NCBI GenBank assembly: GCA_947500035.1
Contig: CANMQP010000007.1
Coordinates: 709,096 to 773,095, forward strand
Length of the DNA stretch: 64,000 nucleotides
Source: an uncultured Kiloniellaceae bacterium
GTDB lineage: Bacteria > Pseudomonadota > Alphaproteobacteria > Kiloniellales > Kiloniellaceae
Reading direction: 5' to 3'
A model generated the notes under the pieces. It was given only the letters and a program-made list of their open reading frames with translations, was not told the origin of the DNA and ran no database searches. The position numbers and the translations under genes are program-made. Positions 7,696-17,156 of this stretch are shown here, piece by piece. Positions within the stretch are counted from its first letter, which is position 1; every line of letters begins with the position of its first letter.

Positions 7696-9347
7696 AGCGG
7701 ATCGGGCTCACTATGATCCTTGCAGGCTGTCTTGGAGCACCGGCCTCCACAGCCGAAACGTTGGACCAAACGGAAACGCCTGCTTTGGACATTCCCGTCA
7801 TGGAGGAGCAGGCGGCCCTTGCCGGGATCGATCATAGCTATGGCGGTCCCTGGGAGCATTTCGTTGGCGGCGGGGTCGCGGCGTTCGACTGCAACGGCGA
7901 CCGCATGCCGGACCTTGCCGTCGCCGGTGGCGGCAACGCAGCGAAAATCTATATCAACCGCAGCCAGGCCGGTGGCGATCTCAAGTTCGAACACAAACCC
8001 GATGCCCTGAGCGAGGGCGTCTCTCGACGAACGACGGGCTTCTACCCTATCGATATTGATAGCGACGGCATCAAGGATCTTGTGGTCCTGCGGGTCGGTG
8101 AGAACATCATTCTTAAAGGCGGGCCCGACTGCAGCTTCACCAGGTCGAACCGCAGATTCTCCTATGACGGCGGGCGAAACTGGACCACGGCCTTTGCCGC
8201 GACCTTCGAGGCCGGTCAAGTCTTCCCGACCCTTGCCTTCGGTAACTATGTCGATCGGGCCGCGCCCGGCTCTCCCTGGGGCACCTGCCATGACAATCTC
8301 CTGCACCGGCCCGAAGGAAACAGCGCTACACCGAACTATGCCAACGCCCAGCGGCTGACACCAGGCTACTGCGCACTCTCCATGCTCTTTACCGACTGGA
8401 ACCGTTCCGGCGAATCGGCGTTGCGGATCACCAATGACCGCCAGTATTATCGTGGCGGGCAGGAGCAACTCTGGCGTCTGGAGCCGGGCCGGCCCGCCCG
8501 TCCGTACCGCGCCGCCGATGGCTGGAAGAGCGTCAAGATCTGGGGCATGGGCATCGCGGAAGCTGACCTCAACGCGGATGGTTTTCCGGAGTATGCCCTG
8601 ACATCGATGGGCGATACGAAGCTGCAGGCTCTTGACGCAGAGAGCGAGGAGGATCGCCCGACCTACCGGGACATCGCCTTCGAACGCGGAGCGACAGCCC
8701 ACCGGCCCTACGTTGGAGATGACCTCAAGCCTTCCACCGGCTGGCACGCCGACTTCTCGGATTTCAACAATGACGGCCGTCTCGACCTTTTCGTCGCGAA
8801 AGGCAATGTCGAACAGATGCCTGATTTCGCCGCTTACGATCCGGATAACCTGCTACTTGGGCAACAGGACGGCCGGTTTTACGAAGCAGGCTCAGACGCG
8901 GGCATCGCACTTGATCGCCGCGGGCGTGGCGCCGCGGTTGCCGACTTCAACGCGGACGGCCTGCTCGACCTGGCGGTCGTCAACCGGGAAGAACCCCTGA
9001 GCCTCTTCAGAAATCGCGGCGCGCGAACCGGCTTCGGGACGCGTCCCATGGGAAATTGGCTGCAAATCGAGCTGCAGCAGCAGGGCGCGAACCGTGATGC
9101 CGTCGGCGCCTCCGTTACCATTAAGTCCGGCAACGACACCCGCATCCGCAAGGTTCAGGTTGGGGGTGGACACGGGTCCGGAAAGCTTGGCTTTCTGCAT
9201 GTGGGATTAGGCACCGCGGAGCGCGCCGAGATCCGTATCAAGTGGCCCGACGGAAGCTGGAGCGCGCCCTACCGTGTTTTCGCGAATAACTTCGTCGTCA
9301 TCCGGCGTGGTGATGAAACGGCCCGCTACTGGTATCCGCCGGAATAA
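7692..9347 (+). CDS. Exported FG-GAP/VCBS repeat protein with ASPIC/UnbV C-terminal domain
   Basis: The ATG at 7692 overlaps the stop of the peroxidase gene and gives 551 residues starting with a signal peptide (MKRIGLTMILAGCLGAPAS). The body holds repeated calcium-binding FG-GAP blades: FDCNGDRMPDLAVAGGG, IDIDSDGIKDLVVLR, LNADGFPEYALTS, FNNDGRLDLFVAKG and FNADGLLDLAVVN. The last 100 residues match the ASPIC/UnbV domain (NWLQIELQQQG, DAVGASVTIKSG, LGTAERAEIRIKWPDG), the CRTAC1 type of beta-propeller protein. A much longer upstream frame is open but overlaps the peroxidase gene. It probably folds as a calcium-bound beta-propeller outside the cytoplasm and may partner the di-heme protein. Confidence 0.85.
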   Translation: MKRIGLTMILAGCLGAPASTAETLDQTETPALDIPVMEEQAALAGIDHSYGGPWEHFVGGGVAAFDCNGDRMPDLAVAGGGNAAKIYINRSQAGGDLKFEHKPDALSEGVSRRTTGFYPIDIDSDGIKDLVVLRVGENIILKGGPDCSFTRSNRRFSYDGGRNWTTAFAATFEAGQVFPTLAFGNYVDRAAPGSPWGTCHDNLLHRPEGNSATPNYANAQRLTPGYCALSMLFTDWNRSGESALRITNDRQYYRGGQEQLWRLEPGRPARPYRAADGWKSVKIWGMGIAEADLNADGFPEYALTSMGDTKLQALDAESEEDRPTYRDIAFERGATAHRPYVGDDLKPSTGWHADFSDFNNDGRLDLFVAKGNVEQMPDFAAYDPDNLLLGQQDGRFYEAGSDAGIALDRRGRGAAVADFNADGLLDLAVVNREEPLSLFRNRGARTGFGTRPMGNWLQIELQQQGANRDAVGASVTIKSGNDTRIRKVQVGGGHGSGKLGFLHVGLGTAERAEIRIKWPDGSWSAPYRVFANNFVVIRRGDETARYWYPPE

Positions 9348-9400
9348 AATCAAACCGCAGCATCTCGAGAGTCGGCTGCGGCTTCGGAACGGCACCCGCC

Positions 9401-9438
9401 AAAAAAAGAAAACCCCCGCCAGGCAGATCTGACGGGGG
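9401..9438 (-). terminator. Rho-independent terminator of mmsA
   Basis: On the minus strand, CCCCCGTCAG pairs with CTGGCGGGGG (one G-U pair) around the loop ATCTGC, followed by TTTTCTTTTTTT. It lies 28 nt past the mmsA stop and between convergent genes. Confidence 0.9.
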
Positions 9439-9466
9439 CAAGTGTGGAAGGTCTTTCGTCCGGAAA

Positions 9467-10969
9467 TCAGCCAAGCGTCGGCATGGTGAACTCCGGATCC
9501 GTGCGTTGGCCGGTCGGCCAGCGCGTCGTGGTCGTTTTGATCCGGGTGTAGAAGCGCACACCCTCCATGCCGTGCATGTGGTGATCGCCGAAGATCGAAG
9601 CCTTCCAGCCGCCGAAGCTGTGGAAAGCCATGGGCACAGGGATCGGCACGTTGATGCCGACCATGCCGACTTCGATATCCTGGCTGAAGTTGCGCGCCAC
9701 GTCGCCGTCACGGGTGAAGACGGCGGTGCCGTTGGCGTACTCATGCCCGTGGATCAGATCAACGGCATCCTGATAGGACTGTTTGCGCACCACGGAGAGA
9801 ACCGGCCCGAAGATCTCATTCCTGTAGCAGTCCATATCCTCGGTAACGTTGTCCAGCAGCGTGCCCCCGATGAAGTAGCCGTTCTCGTAGCCCTGCTTGT
9901 CCTGCTTGAAGCCACGGCCATCAACCACGACCTTGGCACCCTGAGATTCACCGCTGTCGATAAAACCGCGCACCTTGTTCAGGTGCTGTTCGGTCACCAG
10001 AGGACCCATCTCGGAATCGCGGTCGGCTGCGGGGCCGATCTTCAGGGCTTCGATCTGCGGCACGAGCTTTTCGATCAGCGCATCGGCCACGGCATCAGTC
10101 ACCGGGACAGCAACCGAGATCGCCATGCAGCGTTCACCGGCCGAGCCATAGCCTGCGCCCATGAGCGCACTGGCAGCCATGTCCAGATCAGCGTCGGGCA
10201 TAATGACCATGTGGTTCTTCGCGCCGCCCAGGGCCTGGACGCGCTTGCCCATGGAAGTCCCCGTCTGGTGGATGTACTGCGCGATCGGGGTGGAGCCGAC
10301 AAAACTGACTGCCTTGATATCGGGATGATGCAAAATGGCGTCCACGGCTTCCTTATCGCCCTGGACGACGTTGAATACGCCCTCCGGCAGACCGGCTTCG
10401 CTCAGCCATTCAGCCAGCAGAAGCGATGCGGAGGGATCGCGCTCAGATGGCTTCAATACGAAGGTATTGCCGGTCACGATCGCGATCGGGAACATCCACA
10501 TCGGCACCATGGCCGGGAAGTTGAAAGGCGTGATGCCCGCGCAAACACCCAGGCTCTGGCGAATCATCTGGCAGTCGATATCAGGCCCGACGTTTTCGGA
10601 GAACTCGCCCTTCAGAAAGCTGGGCGCGCTGGTGGCGTACTCGACCACTTCCAAACCACGGGTCACTTCGCCCAGCGCGTCGTCGTGGGTCTTGCCGTGT
10701 TCGGATGAAATCGCTTCGGCCAGTTGCGGGGCGCGGTCCCAAAGCAAGGACTTGAACTTATCCATGATCCGGGCGCGGCGCAGGGCCGGAGTCTTCGACC
10801 AGGCCGGCCAGGCCGCCTTCGCGGCGGCAACGGCGTTATTCACCTCATCCACGGACGCCAGCGCAACGGTCTTTTCGGATGTACCCGTTGCCGGGTTAAA
10901 GACGGGCTGGCTGCGGCCGGACGTGCCCGCAACTAAGGATCCGTTAATGTAGTGCGCAAGTTCGGTCAT
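9467..10969 (-). CDS. mmsA: Methylmalonate-semialdehyde dehydrogenase (CoA-acylating)
   Basis: This 500-residue aldehyde dehydrogenase oxidises methylmalonate semialdehyde or malonate semialdehyde to propionyl-CoA or acetyl-CoA with NAD and CoA, in valine and myo-inositol breakdown. The CoA-acylating branch shows in GERCMAI around the catalytic cysteine, where other aldehyde dehydrogenases have GQ-C. Other family segments are GITPFNFPAMVPMWMFP, VLKPSERDPS, FVGSTPIAQYIH and LGGAKNHMVIMPDAD. Length is normal for the family. The start follows a strong GGAGGAAAG site. It is divergent from a LysR gene, which probably controls it, and ends at a clear terminator. Confidence 0.95.
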   Translation of the reverse strand: MTELAHYINGSLVAGTSGRSQPVFNPATGTSEKTVALASVDEVNNAVAAAKAAWPAWSKTPALRRARIMDKFKSLLWDRAPQLAEAISSEHGKTHDDALGEVTRGLEVVEYATSAPSFLKGEFSENVGPDIDCQMIRQSLGVCAGITPFNFPAMVPMWMFPIAIVTGNTFVLKPSERDPSASLLLAEWLSEAGLPEGVFNVVQGDKEAVDAILHHPDIKAVSFVGSTPIAQYIHQTGTSMGKRVQALGGAKNHMVIMPDADLDMAASALMGAGYGSAGERCMAISVAVPVTDAVADALIEKLVPQIEALKIGPAADRDSEMGPLVTEQHLNKVRGFIDSGESQGAKVVVDGRGFKQDKQGYENGYFIGGTLLDNVTEDMDCYRNEIFGPVLSVVRKQSYQDAVDLIHGHEYANGTAVFTRDGDVARNFSQDIEVGMVGINVPIPVPMAFHSFGGWKASIFGDHHMHGMEGVRFYTRIKTTTTRWPTGQRTDPEFTMPTLG

Positions 10970-11129
10970 GCTTTCCTCCTCTGGATCGGATGGTGCGGAA
11001 CGGCGGGTCGCCTATAGCGAGTCCTTCTCATCCTGATCTCATCTATTTGAATGCAAATCTATCGACTCCAACACTCCACCGATATACACAATGAAGATGA
11101 TCTATTATTCGTTTTTGGCTATAAGGCCC

Positions 11130-11175
11130 AGGAGCGTTAACAATGCCTCCTAGCGACGCCTTTGTTAGCGCTCCT
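11130..11175. promoter_or_regulatory. Long inverted repeat between mmsA and LysR gene, likely operator
   Basis: AGGAGCGTTAACAA (11130-11143) and TTGTTAGCGCTCCT (11162-11175) are inverted copies with 13 of 14 bases matching and an 18-nt spacer. The right arm ends 11 nt before the LysR start codon. LysR proteins commonly bind such dyads between themselves and the divergent target gene. Confidence 0.55.
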
Positions 11176-11186
11176 AGGTATTAGAC

Positions 11187-12077
11187 ATGAACTGGGATGA
11201 TGCAAAGTACTTCCTAGCTGTCGCCCGGGCGGGTCAGATGCTCGGCGCTGCGACCCGGCTAGGCGTGAGCCAGGCCAAGCTCAGCCGCCGTATCAATGCT
11301 TTAGAACAAGCTCTCGACAGCAAACTCTTTGACCGCAGCACCGGCGGTTGCGAGCTGACGGCCGACGGCACGGCCCTTATGGAGATCGCCACGCGGATCG
11401 AAAGCGAGTTCCTGGGCGCACAGTCAGCGCTGAAAGGATCCGAAAGCGATGTTTCGGGGACGATCCGCGTCGGCGCGCCCGACGGTTTCGGCATCGCTTT
11501 TCTGTCACCCCGTCTGCATAGGTTGACGGCGCGCTTCCCCGATCTGCAAATTCAATTGGTCCCGGCGCCGCGCAGCTTTTCCCTGTCCCAACGTGAGGCT
11601 GACATCGCGGTCATGGTGGGCCGGCCGGAAAAGGGGCGGCTCAGGGCACGCAAACTCACCGACTACAGCCTGGGGCTCTACGCTTCGCAAAGCTATCTGG
11701 AGCGTGCCGGCGCGCCCCTGCAATTGACCGATCTGCACGAACATCAATTGGTCGGCTACGTGGAGGATCTTATCTTTACGCCGGCCTTGAATTACACCAC
11801 GGAGATCCTGCGCGGTTGGCACTCAAGCATCGAGATTTCCAGCGCCCTCGGCCAGTTCGAAGCCGTGAAATCAGGGGCCGGTGTTGGGGTGTTGCACGAC
11901 TTCATGGCGGGGCCCTGCCCTGATCTAGTCCGTCTCTTTCCGGAAAAATCGCTTCAGCGGAGCTATTACACCGTGTGGCACGAGAGTATGAAAAACACCA
12001 AACGTATCGCAGTCTTTGCGCAGTTCCTCGATGATCTCGTAAAGGCCGAACGGGCGATGTTTACGCCAAAGAGTTAG
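11187..12077 (+). CDS. LysR-family transcriptional regulator next to mmsA
   Basis: The 296-residue protein starts with the LysR winged helix-turn-helix (MNWDDAKYFLAVARAGQM, LGVSQAKLSRRINALE) in residues 1-60 and continues with a ligand-binding domain of periplasmic-binding-protein type from about residue 90 (GTIRVGAPDGFGIAFLSPRL). Length is standard. It is divergent from mmsA, with a long dyad in between, so control of mmsA in response to a branched-chain or inositol catabolite is the likely role. The inducer cannot be read from the sequence. Confidence 0.93.
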   Translation: MNWDDAKYFLAVARAGQMLGAATRLGVSQAKLSRRINALEQALDSKLFDRSTGGCELTADGTALMEIATRIESEFLGAQSALKGSESDVSGTIRVGAPDGFGIAFLSPRLHRLTARFPDLQIQLVPAPRSFSLSQREADIAVMVGRPEKGRLRARKLTDYSLGLYASQSYLERAGAPLQLTDLHEHQLVGYVEDLIFTPALNYTTEILRGWHSSIEISSALGQFEAVKSGAGVGVLHDFMAGPCPDLVRLFPEKSLQRSYYTVWHESMKNTKRIAVFAQFLDDLVKAERAMFTPKS

Positions 12078-12132
12078 GGTCTGTTGAGGTTTGGTATATC
12101 TCTTGGCATCCCCGGCGATGTCCTGGACCAAA

Positions 12133-13248
12133 CTAGATCAGCTCGGCAACGTATTCCGCAATGGCGAGGGAGGACGTCAGGCCCGGTGATTCAATTCCGA
12201 AAAGCTGGACCAGGCCGGAGATGCCATGAGATTCCGGCCCCAGTATCATGAAGTCCGCGAGCGGCGCGCCAGGCGGTGTTATGCGGGGACGGATGCCACA
12301 GGTATCGGGTTGCAGCGCGTCATCAGGAAGACCGGGCCAGTAGGTCCGCACCGCCTGCTCGAAGGCAGCGATGTTTGCGCCGTCGTTGCTGTAATCCAGA
12401 TCCAGGCCGTCCATAACCCTGACATCGGGACCGAAAGTGACCCGCCCCGCGATATCACGGATGTAATGGACGCCGAGCGAAGCGCCATCGGGCATGGGAT
12501 AGACCAATCGCTGGAACGGCGCCTTCCCAGCGGATAGCGAGACGTAACAGCCTTTCGTAAGGCACTGGGATGGAGTCAACGCAGGATCGAACCCGGCTGT
12601 CCGGCGCGCGACATCCCAGCCGCCCAGGCCGGCAGCATTGACCAGATGGTTACAGGACATGCGGGTATTGTTGGCGTCCCCGACCGAGAGCTCGAATCCC
12701 TTTTCGGTGACAACGACGTCCTCCAGTGGTGAATGATAGGCAACAAAAGCACCCGACGCCTCGGCTTCCCCCAAAAGGGCGTTCATGTAAGAGGGGGCGT
12801 CGATGATGCCGGTCGAGGGAGACAGGATGGCAGCACAGCAGGCCAGTTCCGGCTCCCACTTCATGGCATCCTCGGCAGTGACAAGCGTCAGGTCGGTAAC
12901 GCCGTTCGCGTGGCCCCGGTCATGAATGGCTTTTAAGCCCGCGACCTGATCCGGCGCGGTCGCCACAATCAGTTTCTCGATGCGGTCGTGGTCGATATGG
13001 CGGGTCCGGCAGAAATCGTAGAGCCGTTTTTTACCCTCGACGCAAAAACGCGCTTTCAAAGACCCCGGCGCATAGTACATGCCGGCGTGAATGACCTGAG
13101 AATTGCGGGCGCTGGTGTGATGCCCCCAGGAATCCTCCGCTTCGAGAATCAGGACTTCTTGGCCTGTGCGCGCCAGCTTGCGCGCGATGGCGAGGCCGAT
13201 AACTCCGCTACCGACGACAACGCTTTGAACATGATACTCCGGTCGCAC
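12133..13248 (-). CDS. FAD-dependent oxidoreductase, L-2-hydroxyglutarate oxidase-like (DAO family)
   Basis: The 371-residue protein has an N-terminal FAD-binding Rossmann motif (VVVGSGVIGLAIARKLA, then LILEAED) and the SARNSQVIHAGMYY segment typical of L-2-hydroxyglutarate dehydrogenase/LhgO-like enzymes. Mid and late segments (LVNAAGLGGWDVA, KGCYVSLSA, PDTCGIRPRITPPG, NLFGIESPGLTSSLAIAEYV-like end) also fit. Members oxidise 2-hydroxy acids at the membrane or with an acceptor. The start is a GTG just after AGGGAAG. It lies downstream of the TPP enzyme and the Tct transporter on the same strand, so the substrate is probably a hydroxy acid imported by that transporter. Confidence 0.82.
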   Translation of the reverse strand: MRPEYHVQSVVVGSGVIGLAIARKLARTGQEVLILEAEDSWGHHTSARNSQVIHAGMYYAPGSLKARFCVEGKKRLYDFCRTRHIDHDRIEKLIVATAPDQVAGLKAIHDRGHANGVTDLTLVTAEDAMKWEPELACCAAILSPSTGIIDAPSYMNALLGEAEASGAFVAYHSPLEDVVVTEKGFELSVGDANNTRMSCNHLVNAAGLGGWDVARRTAGFDPALTPSQCLTKGCYVSLSAGKAPFQRLVYPMPDGASLGVHYIRDIAGRVTFGPDVRVMDGLDLDYSNDGANIAAFEQAVRTYWPGLPDDALQPDTCGIRPRITPPGAPLADFMILGPESHGISGLVQLFGIESPGLTSSLAIAEYVAELI

Positions 13249-13324
13249 GCTTCCCTCTTGCTAAGTCCTGAGGATCTTCATCGGAGAAGCAGCTTCGCCG
13301 CCCGGGGCCAGAGACGCAAGCCCG

Positions 13325-14947
13325 TCAGTGCCCAGCCCCGCTAGGCGCAGGCAACCCGGCGATCGCGACGTTCACGCAGGCGACTTTGCCGCTTTGGATC
13401 GCACGTGTGAGAGCGGCGTCAAGATCGGCCAGATCGGTCACGTATTCACCATGTCCGCCCAATCCCTTAACCGCCTCATCATAGCGGGCGCTGCTTAGCT
13501 GGCAGCCGATTAGACGTTCCGGGCCGTATTCCCGCATCTGAATCTGATGCTCCGCATTCCAGCATTCGTCATTGCCGATCACCACGACGAAAGGCGTATT
13601 TTCCCGTGCCGCCGTCTCGAACTCCGCAAAGTGAAAGCCCACGGTCCCGTCGCCCATCAACGCAAAGACGGCAGCATCGGGCCTGGCCTTTTTTGCGGCA
13701 ATGGCGTAGCAAAGCCCGCCCCCAATAGCGCCCGAAGGACCATTAATCAGGCGGCTGGGAGCGCTGGTACCCGCTTGCGCCCATTGGCCGAACTCGCCGC
13801 CGTCGCAGATAACCACCGCCTGGTCAGCAGCATCGATCTGTCTTTGAACAGCCGCGCTGAGTGCGGCAGGTGTGATCTTTCCACTGGGGTCGGGATCCTC
13901 AGCATTGAAGTGGCGCGCAGCTATCAACTCGTTGACCTCAGCCCGCCACGCGGCGCGTGCACCCTTGCCGGCGCCAGCCTCCGAGAGGGCCTCGGCCGCA
14001 TCCCTCGGATCCGCCGCCACTGCAAGCTTCAAGCGATCGCCAAGGTTCAAGTGGGCCCGGTCACGCTCCTGCGCTTCGGCGTCGATCACAAACCATTCGC
14101 AGTCGTTGGCGCAAACCTTCGTTCCACCGAACCCGAGTGTGAAGTTGACCGGCTTGCCGAGGCAGAGCACCAGATCGGCTTGTGCCAGAGCCTTGGCAAA
14201 ATCGCCCAAAGAGGGGTCGTTCAGGCCGCGCGGGCTCTCCATGGCGACGACGGGCGCATCCACAGCCGCCGCCAAAGCGTCTACGGCCGAGCTCTGGCGG
14301 GTTGTGTTCATACCGGGCCCCGTCAGGACGAGCGGCCGCTTCGCAGTCGCTAAGGCCTGTGTCACACTCGCGACCTCCTCGCATCGAATAGCCATTTCTT
14401 CGCGCTTCAGCGCCTGTGCAGCGGGAACTGCACCGGTTCCGGCGTCGCCTTCCACGACGTCGAAGGGCAAGGCAACATGGACCGGCCCCGGACGCCCCGA
14501 CAACGCCATGCGGATCGCCCGCGCCATGTCTGTGCCCAGACCAGCCGCCGACTGCGCGCGGAAGGAGAGCTTCGTCAGCGCGGCGGTCATAGGCACCTGA
14601 TCGAGCTCCTGGAAGGCGCCTCTGCCGTCGAGAGAGAGCGGACTGTCTCCGGTCAGGAACAAGACCGGACTCTCCGACTGGCGAGCCGTGAAGAGCGGCC
14701 CCAAGGCGTTCGCAGCGCCGGGCGCGGCCGTGACCATGCAGACCCCGACCTTCCCGGTCAGCTGGGCATAGGCGTCGGCCATGAAGACGGCAGCCGCTTC
14801 GTGCCGGGTGTGAATGATTTCGATTTTCGCATCGATGCAGGCATCGTAGATCGGCATGATCTGATTGCCCGAGAGTGAGAAGATTTTCGTGACACCTGCA
14901 GCCGCGAGTGTCTGCACGAGAAGGTCGGCGCCCCGCATCTTTGTCAT
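13325..14947 (-). CDS. Thiamine pyrophosphate-dependent enzyme, acetolactate synthase-like
   Basis: The 540-residue protein has the three-domain layout of TPP enzymes: an N-terminal PYR domain with the catalytic glutamate (TRHEAAAVFMADAYA, near residue 50), a middle domain (RPLVLTGPG) and a C-terminal PP domain with the GDG...N cofactor motif (LMGDGTVGFHFAEFETA, VVVIGNDECWNAE). The acetolactate synthase superfamily includes acetolactate synthase, oxalyl-CoA decarboxylase, tartronate-semialdehyde synthase, sulfoacetaldehyde acetyltransferase and benzoylformate decarboxylase. The missing regulatory subunit gene argues against a biosynthetic acetolactate synthase. Position between tctA and an oxidoreductase suggests a decarboxylation or carboligation step in breakdown of an organic acid. 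Confidence 0.85.
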   Translation of the reverse strand: MTKMRGADLLVQTLAAAGVTKIFSLSGNQIMPIYDACIDAKIEIIHTRHEAAAVFMADAYAQLTGKVGVCMVTAAPGAANALGPLFTARQSESPVLFLTGDSPLSLDGRGAFQELDQVPMTAALTKLSFRAQSAAGLGTDMARAIRMALSGRPGPVHVALPFDVVEGDAGTGAVPAAQALKREEMAIRCEEVASVTQALATAKRPLVLTGPGMNTTRQSSAVDALAAAVDAPVVAMESPRGLNDPSLGDFAKALAQADLVLCLGKPVNFTLGFGGTKVCANDCEWFVIDAEAQERDRAHLNLGDRLKLAVAADPRDAAEALSEAGAGKGARAAWRAEVNELIAARHFNAEDPDPSGKITPAALSAAVQRQIDAADQAVVICDGGEFGQWAQAGTSAPSRLINGPSGAIGGGLCYAIAAKKARPDAAVFALMGDGTVGFHFAEFETAARENTPFVVVIGNDECWNAEHQIQMREYGPERLIGCQLSSARYDEAVKGLGGHGEYVTDLADLDAALTRAIQSGKVACVNVAIAGLPAPSGAGH

Positions 14948-15028
14948 ATCAGTGTTGTGCCCATGGTCGGGAAATTACGTCTTGTGAACCAATGGATACC
15001 TGGTGAGGCCACTGGGCGCGTCCTTCTC

Positions 15029-16543
15029 TCACTCTTCGTTTTCCTTGTGCTGATCCAGACCTTTGCGCGTTGCCCGGATACCGGTATGGACAATGGCGAC
15101 GACGGTGATCGCGGTCACTGCCCAGAAGAACCAGGTGATCGGCCCGCGGAATAGAATGGCTGGGGAGCTCCCGCTCATCAGCATGGCCTGGCGGAAATTA
15201 TCCTCCAGCAGCGGGCCGAGGATAAAGGCGATCAAAAAGGGCGCTGCGGGAATCCGGTATCGCAGCATTGCAAAGCCAACCCAGCCCATCGCAAACATCA
15301 CGCCGACATCGAAGATATTGTTGTTCACCGCGAAGACGCCGTAGACACAGAGAATCAACACAGCCGGAAACAGAACACCACGCGGTATGTCCGCCACATA
15401 CTTGAAACCGCGGATCGCGACCGAACCCAGCAGGAACAGGAAGACCGAGCTGACGATCAGGCCGATGAACAGCCCGTAGATAATATCGACATTCAGCACG
15501 AACATCATGGGCCCGGGCTGCAATCCGTGGATCATGAAGGCACCAATGATGATGGCCGTGATCACATCGCCCGGAACACCGAGAGCCAAAAGCGGAATGA
15601 GCGTGGCACCGGCAACACCGTTGTTGCCGGCTTCGGCGGCAGCGACGCCTTCAATCTCGCCTTTGCCGAAGTTTTCCTTGTTCTTCGACGTTCGCCGCGC
15701 CTCTGAATAGGACAGAAACGCGGAAGGAGCCGCGCCGATCCCGGGTATTGAGCCCAGGAAGACACCAATAAAACTGCCGCGCACGATCGACTTGAAACTC
15801 TTTTTATACTCGCTGAACGTGACCCAGTTTTTCCCGATGATACGCGTTGTTCCCTCATGGGAACGCGGGTTCCAGACCATAGCCAGAATTTCAGGGATCG
15901 CGAAGAGGCCGATCAGAACGGCAATGAAGTTCAGGCCACCCATCATGTTGGGATCGCCGAAGGTGAAGCGGTTGGTCCCGTACACCAGATCCAGACCGAT
16001 CGTCGCCAGCAAAAGCCCCAGCATCGCCGACAGCGCACCGCGCAGCAGGCTCTCACCCGAAACACCGGCAATAATGGTCAGGGAAAAGAGGATCAGAGTG
16101 AAAAACTCGGGCGGACCGAAACTCAGGGCAAAGGATGCCAGCCAGCCGGCGAAGAGGATCAGCGACAGGTTGGAAATAACGTCTGCGGTGCAGGAGGCCC
16201 AAAGCGCCATGCCAAGTGCCTTGCCGGCCTGTCCCTTCTCCGCAAGGGGATAGCCATCCAGCACCGTCGCGGAAGAGGCGGGCGTGCCGGGCGTCTTAAT
16301 GAGGATCGCCGGAATGGAACCACCGAAGATGCCGCCCTTGTAAACGCCCAGAAGCAGAAGAATGCCGGTGATCGGCTGCATGGTGAAGGTAAAGGGCAAC
16401 GTCAGAGCAACCGCCATGGTCGCGGACAGACCGGGGATGGCCCCGCCGATCACGCCGATCGCGACGCCAATGGCTAGCGCCAGAAAACTCTCGAAATTAC
16501 CGACCAGCGAAAGACCGGCCAAAAGGCTGTCGACAAAACTCAC
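15029..16543 (-). CDS. tctA: Tripartite tricarboxylate transporter, large membrane subunit TctA
   Basis: The protein (504 residues) is almost wholly hydrophobic, with about 11-12 membrane helices and the TctA hallmarks GAIPGLSATMAVALTLPFT, GGSIPAILIKTPGTPAS and a repeated GSIPGIGAAPSAFLSYSEA half. I start it at the GTG at 16541-16543, which overlaps the tctB stop (GTGA); the longer upstream frame only reads tctB out of frame. Together with TctB it forms the inner-membrane channel for a carboxylate delivered by TctC. Length matches the family. Confidence 0.93.
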   Translation of the reverse strand: MSFVDSLLAGLSLVGNFESFLALAIGVAIGVIGGAIPGLSATMAVALTLPFTFTMQPITGILLLLGVYKGGIFGGSIPAILIKTPGTPASSATVLDGYPLAEKGQAGKALGMALWASCTADVISNLSLILFAGWLASFALSFGPPEFFTLILFSLTIIAGVSGESLLRGALSAMLGLLLATIGLDLVYGTNRFTFGDPNMMGGLNFIAVLIGLFAIPEILAMVWNPRSHEGTTRIIGKNWVTFSEYKKSFKSIVRGSFIGVFLGSIPGIGAAPSAFLSYSEARRTSKNKENFGKGEIEGVAAAEAGNNGVAGATLIPLLALGVPGDVITAIIIGAFMIHGLQPGPMMFVLNVDIIYGLFIGLIVSSVFLFLLGSVAIRGFKYVADIPRGVLFPAVLILCVYGVFAVNNNIFDVGVMFAMGWVGFAMLRYRIPAAPFLIAFILGPLLEDNFRQAMLMSGSSPAILFRGPITWFFWAVTAITVVAIVHTGIRATRKGLDQHKENEE

Positions 16544-17031
16544 GACAACCTCACAAAGACGCCTTGCGGGATAGCGACCCCGGCCACATGCGCGAAGAAG
16601 ATATAGAGAACCAGCGGCATGACGACCGCCGAAATCAAGGCGGCTACGGGATGACTGGTGCGGATCAGAAAGGCGACCGATGCAAAAGCCAGCATGGAGG
16701 TCCAAACCATCCCAAGCCGTGGCAGCGCAAACATGGTCAGTCCCATGATCACGGCCATCGCAAACAAACGGACGTAAGCCGCCGCGCGGTTATCGACATC
16801 GGATGGGGCCTGTTCCAGGGGCTTCGGGCTGCGGATCGAGGTCAGCAGCAATCCAAGGCCGACGAGGCCGGTCAGGCCCGCCAACGTGTTGGGCCAAAAG
16901 AGCGGTGAGAGGATAATGTTCGGTACGTTGCTGGGGGATGAAACCCAACTCGGAATCGCGACCAGCAACAGAAAACCGGACGCGAGGAGTGCGCCAACAC
17001 CCAGCTGTATCTGAATTGTACGATTATGCAT
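16540..17031 (-). CDS. tctB: Tripartite tricarboxylate transporter, small membrane subunit TctB
   Basis: The 163-residue protein has four hydrophobic helices (for example LGVGALLASGFLLLVAIPSW and LAGLTGLVGLGLLLTSI), as expected of the small TctB membrane subunit. It is poorly conserved as a family, and the call rests on size, topology and position between tctC and tctA. It overlaps tctA by 4 nt. Confidence 0.88.
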   Translation of the reverse strand: MHNRTIQIQLGVGALLASGFLLLVAIPSWVSSPSNVPNIILSPLFWPNTLAGLTGLVGLGLLLTSIRSPKPLEQAPSDVDNRAAAYVRLFAMAVIMGLTMFALPRLGMVWTSMLAFASVAFLIRTSHPVAALISAVVMPLVLYIFFAHVAGVAIPQGVFVRLS

Positions 17032-17156
17032 TGCCCCTCTCCCCAGGCGCCCGCCCGCCTCTGCTTCCTGCGCAGAAAGACGACCGGACTCCAGACAGTT
17101 GCGCCGGGCACATTCCGGGCCCGGCGCCTGTCATCTCGACGACTTTTGCCGTTCTT

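Noticed and set aside
9506..10708. 400-codon plus-strand frame
   Set aside because: It is antisense to mmsA, has no ribosome binding site and no recognisable domain.
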